A DNA stretch of 64,000 nucleotides from Afipia sp. (GTDB lineage Bacteria; Pseudomonadota; Alphaproteobacteria; Rhizobiales; Xanthobacteraceae): assembly GCA_016201045.1 (NCBI GenBank), contig JACQDM010000002.1, positions 186,001-250,000 of the forward strand, written 5' to 3'. Below the pieces are notes generated by a model. The model saw nothing but the letters and a program-made list of their open reading frames with translations. It was not told where the DNA came from and searched no databases. A program made the position numbers and the translations under genes. Shown here piece by piece: positions 28,029 through 35,817 of this stretch. The number at the start of each line of letters is the position of its first letter. Position 1 is the first letter of the stretch.

Positions 28029-29813
28029 TTACGCCACCAGCACGGAATCCGCTCCGGTGATGGCGGTGGCGCTGTCCATCACCGCACGTTCCAGCGCGCC
28101 GGACTGTACGGTGACGTTCTCGGCGAAGAAGCGCGCAAGCGTCACGTAACGCTGCGTGTCGCCCTGAACGACGCCCTCCTTGCGCGCGGCCAGCGCTTCA
28201 TTCGCGAGCACGCAGCCGCCGAGCGTCGTCGAGAACAACCGCAGATAAGGCGTCGCGCCAGCAAGGGCTTCGTTGGGCGCGCTTGCGATCTTTTCAAGCA
28301 GCCATTTGCTGCTGCGTTCCACCGAGCCGAGCGCATCGCGCAGCTTCGCGCCCGTGGTGCCGAATGCCGGATCGTTAGAGGCTTCGACTTTCGAGGCAAC
28401 GTCCGACAATTCAGTAAGCAAATCGAACACAGCTTCGCCGCCCGACATGGCCAGTTTGCGCATCAACAGGTCGTTGGCCTGCACGCCGTTGGTGCCTTCG
28501 TAGATCGTAAGAATGCGCGCATCGCGCACGTATTGCGCGGCGCCGGTTTCTTCCATGAAACCCATGCCGCCGTGAATCTGCACGCCGATGGCGGCGACCT
28601 CGTTGCCGATGTCAGTGGAGAACGCCTTCGCCATCGGCGTCAGCAATGCGCCGCGCGCGGCAGCCTTCGCTTTCACCTTTGGATCGGTCGCGCGATGTGA
28701 CACGTCGATGGCAACTGCCGTTGCGTAGCAGATCGTGCGCGCCGCCGCCGTCATGCCGCGCATCAGCATCAGGTTCCGTTTCACGTCGGGATACATGATG
28801 ATGGGATCGGAACCGTCGCCCTTCGAGCCGCGCGCCTTGCCCTGCTTGCGCTCTTGCGCATAAGCCAATGCGCGCTGATAGGCGCGATCCGCGATGCCGA
28901 CGCCCTGGACGCCAACGCCGAGTCTTGCCTGATTCATCATCGTGAACATCGCGGCCATGCCGCCGTTCTCCGCGCAGACGAGATACGCAACCGCGCCGCC
29001 CTTGTCGCCCATCGTCATCGTGCAGGTCGGCGAAGCATGGATGCCGAGCTTGTGTTCGATGCCGCTGCAATAGATGTCGTTGCGCACGCCGAGCGAGCCG
29101 TCGGCGTTGACGAGATATTTTGGCGCGAGAAACAGCGTGATGCCTTTCGATCCGGCGGGCGAGCCGGGAAGGCGGGCGAGAATGAAATGAACGATGTTGT
29201 CGCTCATGTCGTGGTCGCCGTAAGTGATGAAGATTTTCGTGCCGGACAGGCGATAGGTGCCGTCGGGCTGCTTTTCCGCACGCGTGCGCAGCGCGCCAAC
29301 ATCGGTGCCGGCCTGCGGCTCGGTGAGTTGCATGGTGCCGGGCCACACCCCGGAGATGAGTTTCTCGAGATAGATTTTTTTCAGATCTTCCGAGCCATGT
29401 GCTTCGAGCGCGTCGATTGCGCTCAGCGTCAACAGCGGGCAGAGCCCGAACGACAAATTCGCCGCACTCCAGATTTCGTTGACGGCGGAATGCACGGCGA
29501 GCGGCAATCCCTGTCCGCCCCATTGTTCAGGCCCCGACACGGCATTCCAGCCGCCCTCGCACCAGCGCTTATACGCGTCTGGCCATCCAGGCACCGTGAC
29601 AACGCCCTTGTCGGTGAGCTTGACGCCTTCCTTGTCGCCCGGCTGGTTGAGAGGTTCCAGCACGTCGGTCGCGAACTTGCCCGCTTCCTCGATCACCGCC
29701 GAGGAGAAGTCGGCGTCGTAGCCATTATAATGTCCGGCCTCGACGGCGGCCAAAAGGCCCGCGCCGTGATTGAGGGACAGCAGCATGTCATTGATCGGAG
29801 CGCGGTAGGTCAT
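28029..29813 (-). CDS. Acyl-CoA dehydrogenase (large C-terminally extended form)
   Basis: A 594-residue flavoprotein that introduces a double bond into acyl-CoA. FAD/substrate signatures are MQLTEPQAGTDVGALRTRA and KIFITYGDHDM. The catalytic Glu is in RILTIYEGTNGVQANDL, as in the FadE5/very-long-chain type, and the approximately 140-residue C-terminal domain (DUF4974-like helical region) is typical. It ends 2 bases from the convergent VOC gene stop. The last core gene before tRNA-Gln. Confidence 0.93.
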   Translation of the reverse strand: MTYRAPINDMLLSLNHGAGLLAAVEAGHYNGYDADFSSAVIEEAGKFATDVLEPLNQPGDKEGVKLTDKGVVTVPGWPDAYKRWCEGGWNAVSGPEQWGGQGLPLAVHSAVNEIWSAANLSFGLCPLLTLSAIDALEAHGSEDLKKIYLEKLISGVWPGTMQLTEPQAGTDVGALRTRAEKQPDGTYRLSGTKIFITYGDHDMSDNIVHFILARLPGSPAGSKGITLFLAPKYLVNADGSLGVRNDIYCSGIEHKLGIHASPTCTMTMGDKGGAVAYLVCAENGGMAAMFTMMNQARLGVGVQGVGIADRAYQRALAYAQERKQGKARGSKGDGSDPIIMYPDVKRNLMLMRGMTAAARTICYATAVAIDVSHRATDPKVKAKAAARGALLTPMAKAFSTDIGNEVAAIGVQIHGGMGFMEETGAAQYVRDARILTIYEGTNGVQANDLLMRKLAMSGGEAVFDLLTELSDVASKVEASNDPAFGTTGAKLRDALGSVERSSKWLLEKIASAPNEALAGATPYLRLFSTTLGGCVLANEALAARKEGVVQGDTQRYVTLARFFAENVTVQSGALERAVMDSATAITGADSVLVA

Positions 29814-30087
29814 GGACGTGGTCTCACTGGCCGAGGGTCGTAGGCCGTTTTATTCCCATGAAAATGCGGCTTTCTCAATCCGGTGGCAGCCATGCGATTG
29901 GGCGAAATGGCGCGCGGTTTCTGGCATACAACGCAGCTTTTTAGCCTGTTGAAATGCTGCTTTTGCCTTTATAGACCAGCGTTACCACGATGAATCGGCG
30001 CACGATGCGCCGGTTATCACTTCCGACAGAACGAATTCGGCATTGAGGATTTCTCATCCTGCCCTGCTGAAAATTCGTCGGCGCGAT
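29814..30087. other. Intergenic region before tRNA-Gln
   Basis: About 270 bases without a gene, between the divergent acyl-CoA dehydrogenase start and tRNA-Gln; both promoters must lie here. Base composition begins to drop in GC toward the tRNA. Confidence 0.4.
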
Positions 30088-30162
30088 TGGGGCGTAGCCA
30101 AGTGGTAAGGCAGGGGATTTTGATTCCCCCATGCGGAGGTTCGACCCCTCCCGCCCCAGCCA
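30088..30162 (+). tRNA. tRNA-Gln (anticodon TTG)
   Basis: A complete cloverleaf: acceptor TGGGGCG / CGCCCCA with discriminator G and encoded CCA (30160-30162), D-arm with AGTGGTAAGGC, anticodon arm GGGGATTTTGATTCCCC with anticodon TTG, and T-arm GGAGGTTCGACCCCTCC. The composition drops right after it and recombinase-bearing DNA follows, so it is a plausible integration site, though I found no second copy of its 3' end in the window. Confidence 0.95.
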
Positions 30163-30398
30163 GCCAGTGTGCGTTTTGGAGAATATTACCGTTTCGATCG
30201 CGAAAGGCACGCCAATGGCGGTGTTTTATAGATGTGTCCGGTCTCCAATTGCATATCTGGTGAAATTCTGGGACGAAAACTCTCGAGAATCTCTAGCCAA
30301 TTCCAAGAAAACTCCCGTTTTCTGGAGATGCTTTTTGGAGACTGGGTTCGATCTTCACTGGGTGGCGAGAGCACTATCCTAGACAGCGAACACTAACT

Positions 30399-31475
30399 TC
30401 ATTGCTTAGCATTTTTGAAGTTTAGTCGAGGAAAGTGATCCATGCCCCAAAGACTTGCGATCAAGCCGCGCTCCTCAGCGTCGATAATTATCGATCCCGA
30501 CCGATCTTCTAACTCATCGACCTTTTTCAATATCTCCTGACGCGCCGCGATTGTAAACGGGCCGGGCCCTGGTGCTCCGCTTCTCCGCGTGTTCCATCGT
30601 TTTGATCTATCGTTACGAAAATCAGCAAGCCAATTCCGAAATTCCAAGAAGGGCGCTAGCTGCGAATAGCCAGATTTTATGAGCTCTTTTGCTGACTTAT
30701 CTTTTCGAACAACGGTGCACGTCCAGCAGCCAAATCGGCCAGATGCACAAGGCGGGGCCTGCGGTGATTTAATAATGGGGCATTCACCAGACGCGCCGCG
30801 ATACATTCGTTCGAGCCGCTTCGGATCAATGGCTTTTGGCTCATCAAGCCAAAAAATCGCATCCCAGACTGTTGGAACGTCTAATTCGACGATAGGCAGA
30901 AACAGGTCATACTCACCCTTTCCCTCGCGCTGCTTCTGCCAGTAAAGGCTCTCGCTCCGTGCGAGCGATCGATCTCGCTGATCGCTTTCCGACTTTCGCA
31001 ATCCCAAAACGACAACGGTGTTCCGGGGGTCTTGTTTCTCAATGAAGGCAGAAACCGGTTTAATTCGAAGACCAGTGGTACACCAACGAAAATTGTTGGT
31101 TGGAGGTGGATAGCCACGACCGATAATCCGAACGAAGAATCGGTCTTGTAACGGAGCTTTCAACAGACGCGTTTCAAAACGATGCCCTAAATTTGAGACT
31201 TCATTTTCAACTTCAACTAAGAGCCCTCGGACGTATGCATCAAGAACGGGGTTTTCTACGCCAGTGTCGCAGTAGATAACGGTAATTTTCGGAATCGAGA
31301 CATTCGACCGTTTGTATGCCGCTAAGAATATCTTGAGCGAAGCCGTGGAGTCTTTGCCGCCTGAAAATGCGATCACCCAATGTGCATCGGAGCGCGCCCT
31401 AATCGCAAGCGTTGTAATTTCAATTGCATGGAGAATTGGATCCTCAATCAAGCTCATGGAGCCTGCTTTGAACAC
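30399..31475 (-). CDS. DndC/PAPS-reductase-like PP-loop enzyme
   Basis: A 358-residue ATP-pyrophosphatase-fold protein of the phosphoadenosine-phosphosulfate-reductase superfamily. The PP-loop FSGGKDST is at residues 37-44. Cys132 in NNFRWCTTGLRIKP and the triad Cys243/Cys250/Cys253 (CASGRFGCWTCTVVRKDK) match the signature of DndC, the iron-sulfur sulfurtransferase of DNA phosphorothioation. It is shorter than usual DndC, and no dndA, B, D or E gene is present. The start overlaps the membrane-protein gene by 14-32 bases (second ATG at 31457), so it is the last gene of the ubiquitin-like operon. A role in adding sulfur to nucleic acid, or in delivering a modified product, is inference. Confidence 0.85.
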   Translation of the reverse strand: MFKAGSMSLIEDPILHAIEITTLAIRARSDAHWVIAFSGGKDSTASLKIFLAAYKRSNVSIPKITVIYCDTGVENPVLDAYVRGLLVEVENEVSNLGHRFETRLLKAPLQDRFFVRIIGRGYPPPTNNFRWCTTGLRIKPVSAFIEKQDPRNTVVVLGLRKSESDQRDRSLARSESLYWQKQREGKGEYDLFLPIVELDVPTVWDAIFWLDEPKAIDPKRLERMYRGASGECPIIKSPQAPPCASGRFGCWTCTVVRKDKSAKELIKSGYSQLAPFLEFRNWLADFRNDRSKRWNTRRSGAPGPGPFTIAARQEILKKVDELEDRSGSIIIDAEERGLIASLWGMDHFPRLNFKNAKQ

Positions 31476-32064
31476 TCTCCTTGTACTTCAGTTTAATTAT
31501 CTCTAGTTGCTGTTCGCCGATCCCAATATGTCTTCTGGTGCAAACCTCTGATCCGACCACAGATACTGCGAATATGATCGCGAATACTAAACCAGCAAGA
31601 AATGCATCTTCGAAGCCGATCAAATACAAAAATATGGACACCAAGAAAAATAGTATCGAAAGGACGGCGCTGTCAGCGAACGATGTCCAGACAGCGCCGT
31701 TTGAGAACGCTAGTTTTACCTTCTGCTCAAGGCTTTTGTCGTTGTCGGCTAAACTAAAAAAAAGAGGCCTCAAATTAACCCACGTGTATTTCTTTTCATT
31801 GTCCGAATTTCCAGAGATGGCAACAAGGCCCGTGCGTAATCGTTCAATAATACGATTGTGGAATCTTGCGTTGGCCCAACGTCGAAACGGGGTGATGTAA
31901 TAGAGCACCGCAGGAATTACGACGATGGGGAGATATTGGGCTTTCGCAAAGTTCGGCATCGTCGTTACCCATAGGCCGGTAATCACTCCTAGCAATTTTG
32001 CGAATACGAGATAAAGAATGCCGGGCATAATGAAGCGGACAGTCTTCAATGTGCCAAGTGTCAT
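31444..32064 (-). CDS. Four-helix membrane protein of the Ubl operon
   Basis: A 206-residue protein. Hydrophobic helices near residues 9-36 (FIMPGILYLVFAKLLG), 45-61 (YLPIVVIPAVLYYITPF), 127-150 (SAVLSILFFLVSIFLYLIGF) and 154-175 (AFLAGLVFAIIFAVSVVG) flank a cytosolic central loop of about 65 residues and a basic C-terminal tail (IIKLKYKESVQSRLHELD). No known family was recognised. It lies between the E1-like and DndC-like genes, overlapping the latter. In defence operons such multi-helix proteins are often membrane-damaging effectors, but this is inference. Confidence 0.7.
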   Translation of the reverse strand: MTLGTLKTVRFIMPGILYLVFAKLLGVITGLWVTTMPNFAKAQYLPIVVIPAVLYYITPFRRWANARFHNRIIERLRTGLVAISGNSDNEKKYTWVNLRPLFFSLADNDKSLEQKVKLAFSNGAVWTSFADSAVLSILFFLVSIFLYLIGFEDAFLAGLVFAIIFAVSVVGSEVCTRRHIGIGEQQLEIIKLKYKESVQSRLHELD

Positions 32065-32130
32065 CGATCAGGTTCCTGCAGCTCTGTCTGAGGATAATGG
32101 CAACTGCTGCGACTTACTAGCCGAGCGTTG

Positions 32131-33480
32131 TCAGTTGTCCCGGTCGCTATGGGAATTTGGCGGCCTATCAACCGTGGTGACATCTAAGAGAGATGCACAT
32201 GATGTGCAATCCGCGTGAGGCGTTACGAATGCCCACACGGGATTCTCTGGGCGTGTTGGCGTGACGTAAATCTGCTGTTCAGCTGCAAAATTGTCGAGCG
32301 GTTGTCCGCTCTTTTGCCGCAGAAAGTAGGCCGCCGTCAGCAGACCAGCCCAGAACGAGACGAATGCCACTGTTGGGATCGGTGCATTGCTTGGATCATC
32401 TTCGGGATGCAGGCATTCGGCGCAACCACCAATTCCTGCTACATGGAAAGAGGCCATTGCTGACCAGTGCGTGGTCGCTCCGATTGCGAGCCATCGAGGT
32501 CTTGAGCGCTGCACCAGCCAGCGCGAAGGAATATCGTCGACGCCGACCAGAACGTCTGGCCTTAGCTTGATATTATCAACCTCAGCCGGTTCATACCTTT
32601 TTGCGACGGGTTCAATCGTCAAGCCCGTTCCGGAGCAGATTGCGGCGAGATCCTCTGCCTTCTGTGAACCAAGATGAGAATGCAGGAGCAGCATGTATCG
32701 ATTCAAATTCGACGGGTCGGCATGATCAGGCTCAATCACTCGCGCGTGTGCTTTAACGCCAGCAACGCGAGTTAGAACATAAAGTATAGACTGGGTGATT
32801 GCCCCGCCGCTGACGCAATCGAATTCCTCCATCTCGCATGTCAACTTCGTATCGGCTGGCGCTAGGGCGAACGTAATGTCGCCGACCGGTGCAAAGAGTT
32901 CCGCCATCAGCCCTGGGTTTCTCGCATGCTGTTCAAGCTTACGCATGGAGATCTTGAAGGCCTCGGCGGCGGCCATGGCCGCAGCCATCATACCGCCTAG
33001 TGGCCATTGGCCCGCATTCCACGGTGTAGCGTTCTGCGGCGACGTTAGATGACCGCACCAATTGTCGGCATTAATCGTGACCTCATGCCGTGCACGCAAC
33101 GGCACGTTTGAATCGCCGAGAGCAATGGCAAGATCGATTATGGTGTCCGGAATATCAGTGGAGAAGGCGACGCCGGGAAGGAGGTCGGTGCCAATCTTCA
33201 GAAGTTCCGCGATTATCGATCCGCCGCCCAGCGGAGTTTGGACGCCGACTAAAGTAAGGTCAGGAGCGAGTAAATAAACGTGATGCGCAGAGCGTGCCAT
33301 CAAAAGAGCCATCGTTATGAAGGCAGTCTGGGCGGAGTGGGTGGCAAGGTTTGAGGTATCGGCGATGATCGCCACTTTCGTGCCCGTCAGCGCAACGATT
33401 AGTGTTTCGTCGTCAGCCGTCTCATTGATCTCGTCGCGCATGAGAAGCAATGTGCGATCGAGTGTTTGCCTTAAGGTCAT
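32131..33480 (-). CDS. E1/ThiF-like ubiquitin-like-protein activating enzyme
   Basis: A 449-residue protein. The C-terminal half (about 215-449) is a ThiF/E1 adenylation domain: degenerate nucleotide loop VSGGAITQS (223-231), EPDHADPSNLNR (250-261), VGVDDIPSR (312-320), and paired zinc cysteines C353-x2-C356 and C425-x2-C428. The N-terminal half is also Rossmann-like (LIVALTGTKVAIIAD, VYLLAPDLTLVG). It looks like a second, inactive E1 half, as in the two-domain eukaryotic E1. No E2 domain was recognised. The start codon overlaps the JAB stop (ATGA), implying coupled expression. It should adenylate the C-terminal Gly of the adjacent Ubl protein. Confidence 0.85.
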   Translation of the reverse strand: MTLRQTLDRTLLLMRDEINETADDETLIVALTGTKVAIIADTSNLATHSAQTAFITMALLMARSAHHVYLLAPDLTLVGVQTPLGGGSIIAELLKIGTDLLPGVAFSTDIPDTIIDLAIALGDSNVPLRARHEVTINADNWCGHLTSPQNATPWNAGQWPLGGMMAAAMAAAEAFKISMRKLEQHARNPGLMAELFAPVGDITFALAPADTKLTCEMEEFDCVSGGAITQSILYVLTRVAGVKAHARVIEPDHADPSNLNRYMLLLHSHLGSQKAEDLAAICSGTGLTIEPVAKRYEPAEVDNIKLRPDVLVGVDDIPSRWLVQRSRPRWLAIGATTHWSAMASFHVAGIGGCAECLHPEDDPSNAPIPTVAFVSFWAGLLTAAYFLRQKSGQPLDNFAAEQQIYVTPTRPENPVWAFVTPHADCTSCASLLDVTTVDRPPNSHSDRDN

Positions 33481-33917
33481 GTCAGCACCAGACGCGAAGG
33501 GATCGTGACTTCCTTCCAGCGCCCGTCCGGCTGTATCTCAGTCAGATAAGCGTCTCTGAATCCTATCTGTCCAAGCGCAAAGTTTGGTATTACAAGCGAC
33601 AAGAAGCCGGGACTGTGGATTATTGGGAATTCATCGTCAGTGAGTGAGTGAAACGCTTCTTCGGGATGCGTGTGCACTTGAACCCGGATGCCCATGTTTG
33701 TCTGACCGAGCGTTAGCCAAAACGCACTCAACCAAAGATCGTCGAGCACGAACCCGCCGAAATGGGCGACGTGCTTCGGGTGCACCACGTTCGTGATGAC
33801 ATCGGGCTGCGACCAAGAACTTAGCCAAAGTGCCTGGCATTCTTCATGGCCGCGCCCGCACCGTCGGAAATGCGTGAAAGTTTCTTCAAGGACGCTGCGA
33901 GGGAGGCGGTACACCAT
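33477..33917 (-). CDS. JAMM/JAB metallo-isopeptidase
   Basis: A 146-residue Prok-JAB protein. The zinc motif is QVHTHPEEAFHSLTDDEF: His82, His84 and an Asp at 94 or 95, with Ser91, and the upstream catalytic Glu is probably in GHEECQALW (Glu25/26). Such enzymes trim Ubl precursors to expose a terminal Gly-Gly and remove Ubl from targets. It is encoded 2 bases after the Ubl gene and overlaps the E1 gene, so the three are one unit. The tail residue after Gly-Gly in the Ubl protein gives this peptidase an obvious job. Confidence 0.87.
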   Translation of the reverse strand: MVYRLPRSVLEETFTHFRRCGRGHEECQALWLSSWSQPDVITNVVHPKHVAHFGGFVLDDLWLSAFWLTLGQTNMGIRVQVHTHPEEAFHSLTDDEFPIIHSPGFLSLVIPNFALGQIGFRDAYLTEIQPDGRWKEVTIPSRLVLT

Positions 33918-33919
33918 CG

Positions 33920-34330
33920 CTAAGCACCGCCTTTGACGGTACTCGGACGAAGAAGCAAAGCGTCGTGTGCTTCAACTCCGGCTTCCTTGAGAGTCTGGTT
34001 GTCCGAAAGTTCTTTGCCGTCCTTGTACAGTGACAAGGTGTGTGGGTTATTGAGGGGTCCGAACTCGCGAATGGCCTCTTCCAACAGCTGCTTGACTGTC
34101 TCCTGCGGCCGGACGTCGAATTTCTTTTTCACACCATTGTAGAGCACCTCGACCTTGAACTCGCGGGGGTTGCTGATTTCATCGATCGCCTTCTTGATCT
34201 CCGCTTCGGCTTCGCTGACTTCAGTGGCGGCCTCCCGACCCTTTTCCTGGGCTTCAGCGAGCTCCTGCTCAGCGTGGCGCAGGTGTTTGACTGCATCATC
34301 TGTTTCGTTAGGGTCTTTTTCGATCGTCAT
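33920..34330 (-). CDS. Ubiquitin-like protein with coiled-coil N-terminus and Gly-Gly-Ala tail
   Basis: A 136-residue protein. Residues 10-52 form a charged coiled coil (HAEQELAEAQEKGREAATE). Residues 57-128 read as a beta-grasp ubiquitin fold (FKVEVLYNGVKKKFDV, TVKQLLEEAIREFG, HTLSLYKDGKELSDNQTL, AHDALLLRPS), and the C-terminus is TVKGGA. One residue follows the Gly-Gly, so it needs peptidase trimming like eukaryotic ubiquitin precursors. A strong ribosome site GGAGGAG lies 7 bases before ATG. It resembles DUF2604-type bacterial Ubl proteins from conjugation operons, with the coiled coil as an unusual addition. First gene of the operon. Confidence 0.85.
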   Translation of the reverse strand: MTIEKDPNETDDAVKHLRHAEQELAEAQEKGREAATEVSEAEAEIKKAIDEISNPREFKVEVLYNGVKKKFDVRPQETVKQLLEEAIREFGPLNNPHTLSLYKDGKELSDNQTLKEAGVEAHDALLLRPSTVKGGA

Positions 34331-34376
34331 TGTTAATCTCCTCCGGATTTGATAACTTCATGAAGCGACGCGTATA

Positions 34377-34420
34377 ATATCAAGCGCGCCTTGCATGATA
34401 TACTACGCGCCGCTTGATAT
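34377..34420. promoter_or_regulatory. Inverted-repeat operator between Ubl operon and XRE regulator
   Basis: The arms ATATCAAGCG (34377-34386) and CGCTTGATAT (34411-34420) are perfect inverted repeats 24 bases apart. A second, imperfect inverted pair, GCGTATAATATCA and TGATATACTACGC, is nested within. The site lies in the only divergent gap of the module and is the likely binding site of the XRE protein encoded at 34509. Confidence 0.65.
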
Positions 34421-34508
34421 TGTCAAATTATAATTTGCAGTGCTTGATTTTTCAGGCAAAGGGGAGCAGAATCAACGGGCTGACCAACAACGAGCACCGG
34501 GAAAAATT

Positions 34509-34865
34509 GTGAGTTTAGGAAAACTTCTAAAAACTATACGCAGCGTTCGTGGCCATAGCCTTAGAACGGTGGAGGAGGCGACTGGTATTTCGAATGCTTA
34601 TCTCTCTCAGCTCGAACGTGGGGAAGCACAAAATCCTGCTCCTGATAAGCTGCATTCTCTCGCTGACTTTTATGTCATTCCCTACAACGACCTGATGCGC
34701 GCTGCTGGCTATCTCCAGACGGCCGAGACACCGCAAGGAGCCGGCGTGAATGCTCGTACAAGCGCTATACAGGCTGCGTTGATGAGTGCGACCCTTTCGC
34801 CGGAAGAAGAAGATGCCGTCGTGAAGTACATCGAATTTCTGCGCTTCCAACATAAAAAAGGATGA
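34509..34865 (+). CDS. XRE-family transcriptional regulator
   Basis: A 118-residue protein, GTG start at 34509 (SLGKLLKTIRSVRG) with GGGA 8 bases upstream; an earlier GTG at 34440 would run through the operator and is less likely. HTH_3 domain: SLRTVEEATGISNAYLSQLERGEAQNPAPDKLHSLADFY, with the recognition helix around ISNAYLSQLE. The C-terminal half is helical. It is followed 7 bases later by an ImmA/IrrE peptidase and divergent from the ubiquitin-like operon, so it probably represses both directions and may be inactivated by that peptidase. Confidence 0.87.
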   Translation: MSLGKLLKTIRSVRGHSLRTVEEATGISNAYLSQLERGEAQNPAPDKLHSLADFYVIPYNDLMRAAGYLQTAETPQGAGVNARTSAIQAALMSATLSPEEEDAVVKYIEFLRFQHKKG

Positions 34866-34872
34866 TCAGCTC

Positions 34873-35772
34873 ATGGCCTTACCCAAACAAAAGATCGTGG
34901 CAAGGCCGAGTTCCGAGGCAAAACTTTCGGATATCTCCCACAAACTTATCCGCGAAGCCGGTGCCGCCGGCTTACTGCCTACGCCCATTGACCGACTTAT
35001 CGAGATCGCCAGTATCACGAACGTCGATAGTCTGCCCGATGACACCTTTCTCCAGACGTTATCTGAAAAAGCTAGGGGCTTTTTCGTCAGAGCAAAACAA
35101 AAGCTGCGCGGCATCGCGGATCTCCGCACAAAGGCAATATATACCGCGCCCGAAACGAATCGGGGCCGAAAGCTATTCGTAAAAGCTCATGAGCTTGGCC
35201 ATCAAGTCATTCCGTGGCACAATGTTGATCCGGCTTATCTTGACGACAATGAATCTGTCGGCCCAAAAGCCACTGGTATCTTCGAACACGAAGCCAATTT
35301 TTTTGGCGCAGAAACAATCTTTCAGGGCAAAAACTTCCGCAATTTAGCGCGTGACTATCAGCCAAGCGCCGCCGCAATTTTTACACTTGCTGATAAGCAT
35401 AGCGCTTCGAACCAAGCCACCGCGTGGCGCTTCGTGGAAGAGCAAGACGAGCCTGTCGCCCTTTTGCAATATTACCCCGGCAAGGCCATCGACGATCACG
35501 GCAACTATGTTCTGAATATCTGGTGTTCGGTGGGCTCGCCAGAATTCAACCGGCGTTTCTCTGAAATCCAAGTGCCTCATACCGTTCGAACAGGTCACCC
35601 ATGGGTTGCCGCGCGTGATCTGAATCGTGATTGCGACGGAAATGAAAACCTTCTTGTCGACGGAAATGGCGTCGCATTCCAATGGATCGCATGGTGGAAC
35701 AGTTATGCACTGTTTGTAATGCTCCGCCGCAAGCCGATGCTAAGGCTTGTAGGCGGAATTCTGCGACCATAA
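34873..35772 (+). CDS. ImmA/IrrE family metallopeptidase
   Basis: A 299-residue zinc peptidase with the HELGH motif (FVKAHELGHQVIPWH, about residue 112) and a third ligand candidate in FEHEANFFGAE. ImmA/IrrE proteins cleave cognate XRE repressors in response to DNA damage or other signals. Here the cognate XRE gene is directly upstream. The C-terminal 150 residues are a domain I do not recognise, with DRDCDGNENLLVDG-type text only in the reverse context. It likely switches expression of the Ubl operon. Confidence 0.87.
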   Translation: MALPKQKIVARPSSEAKLSDISHKLIREAGAAGLLPTPIDRLIEIASITNVDSLPDDTFLQTLSEKARGFFVRAKQKLRGIADLRTKAIYTAPETNRGRKLFVKAHELGHQVIPWHNVDPAYLDDNESVGPKATGIFEHEANFFGAETIFQGKNFRNLARDYQPSAAAIFTLADKHSASNQATAWRFVEEQDEPVALLQYYPGKAIDDHGNYVLNIWCSVGSPEFNRRFSEIQVPHTVRTGHPWVAARDLNRDCDGNENLLVDGNGVAFQWIAWWNSYALFVMLRRKPMLRLVGGILRP

Positions 35773-35817
35773 TTCACGGCGCAAGTCCCATAATTTTGGA
35801 TCGCCCAATCCATAACA

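Noticed and set aside
30399-31475. A complete DNA phosphorothioation (Dnd) system
   Set aside because: Only the DndC-like gene is present; no cysteine desulfurase, DndB, DndD or DndE.
30399-34330. Type II CBASS (Cap2/Cap3) system
   Set aside because: No cyclic-nucleotide synthase and no E2-E1 fusion were found; the presence of a separate Ubl gene argues for another system.
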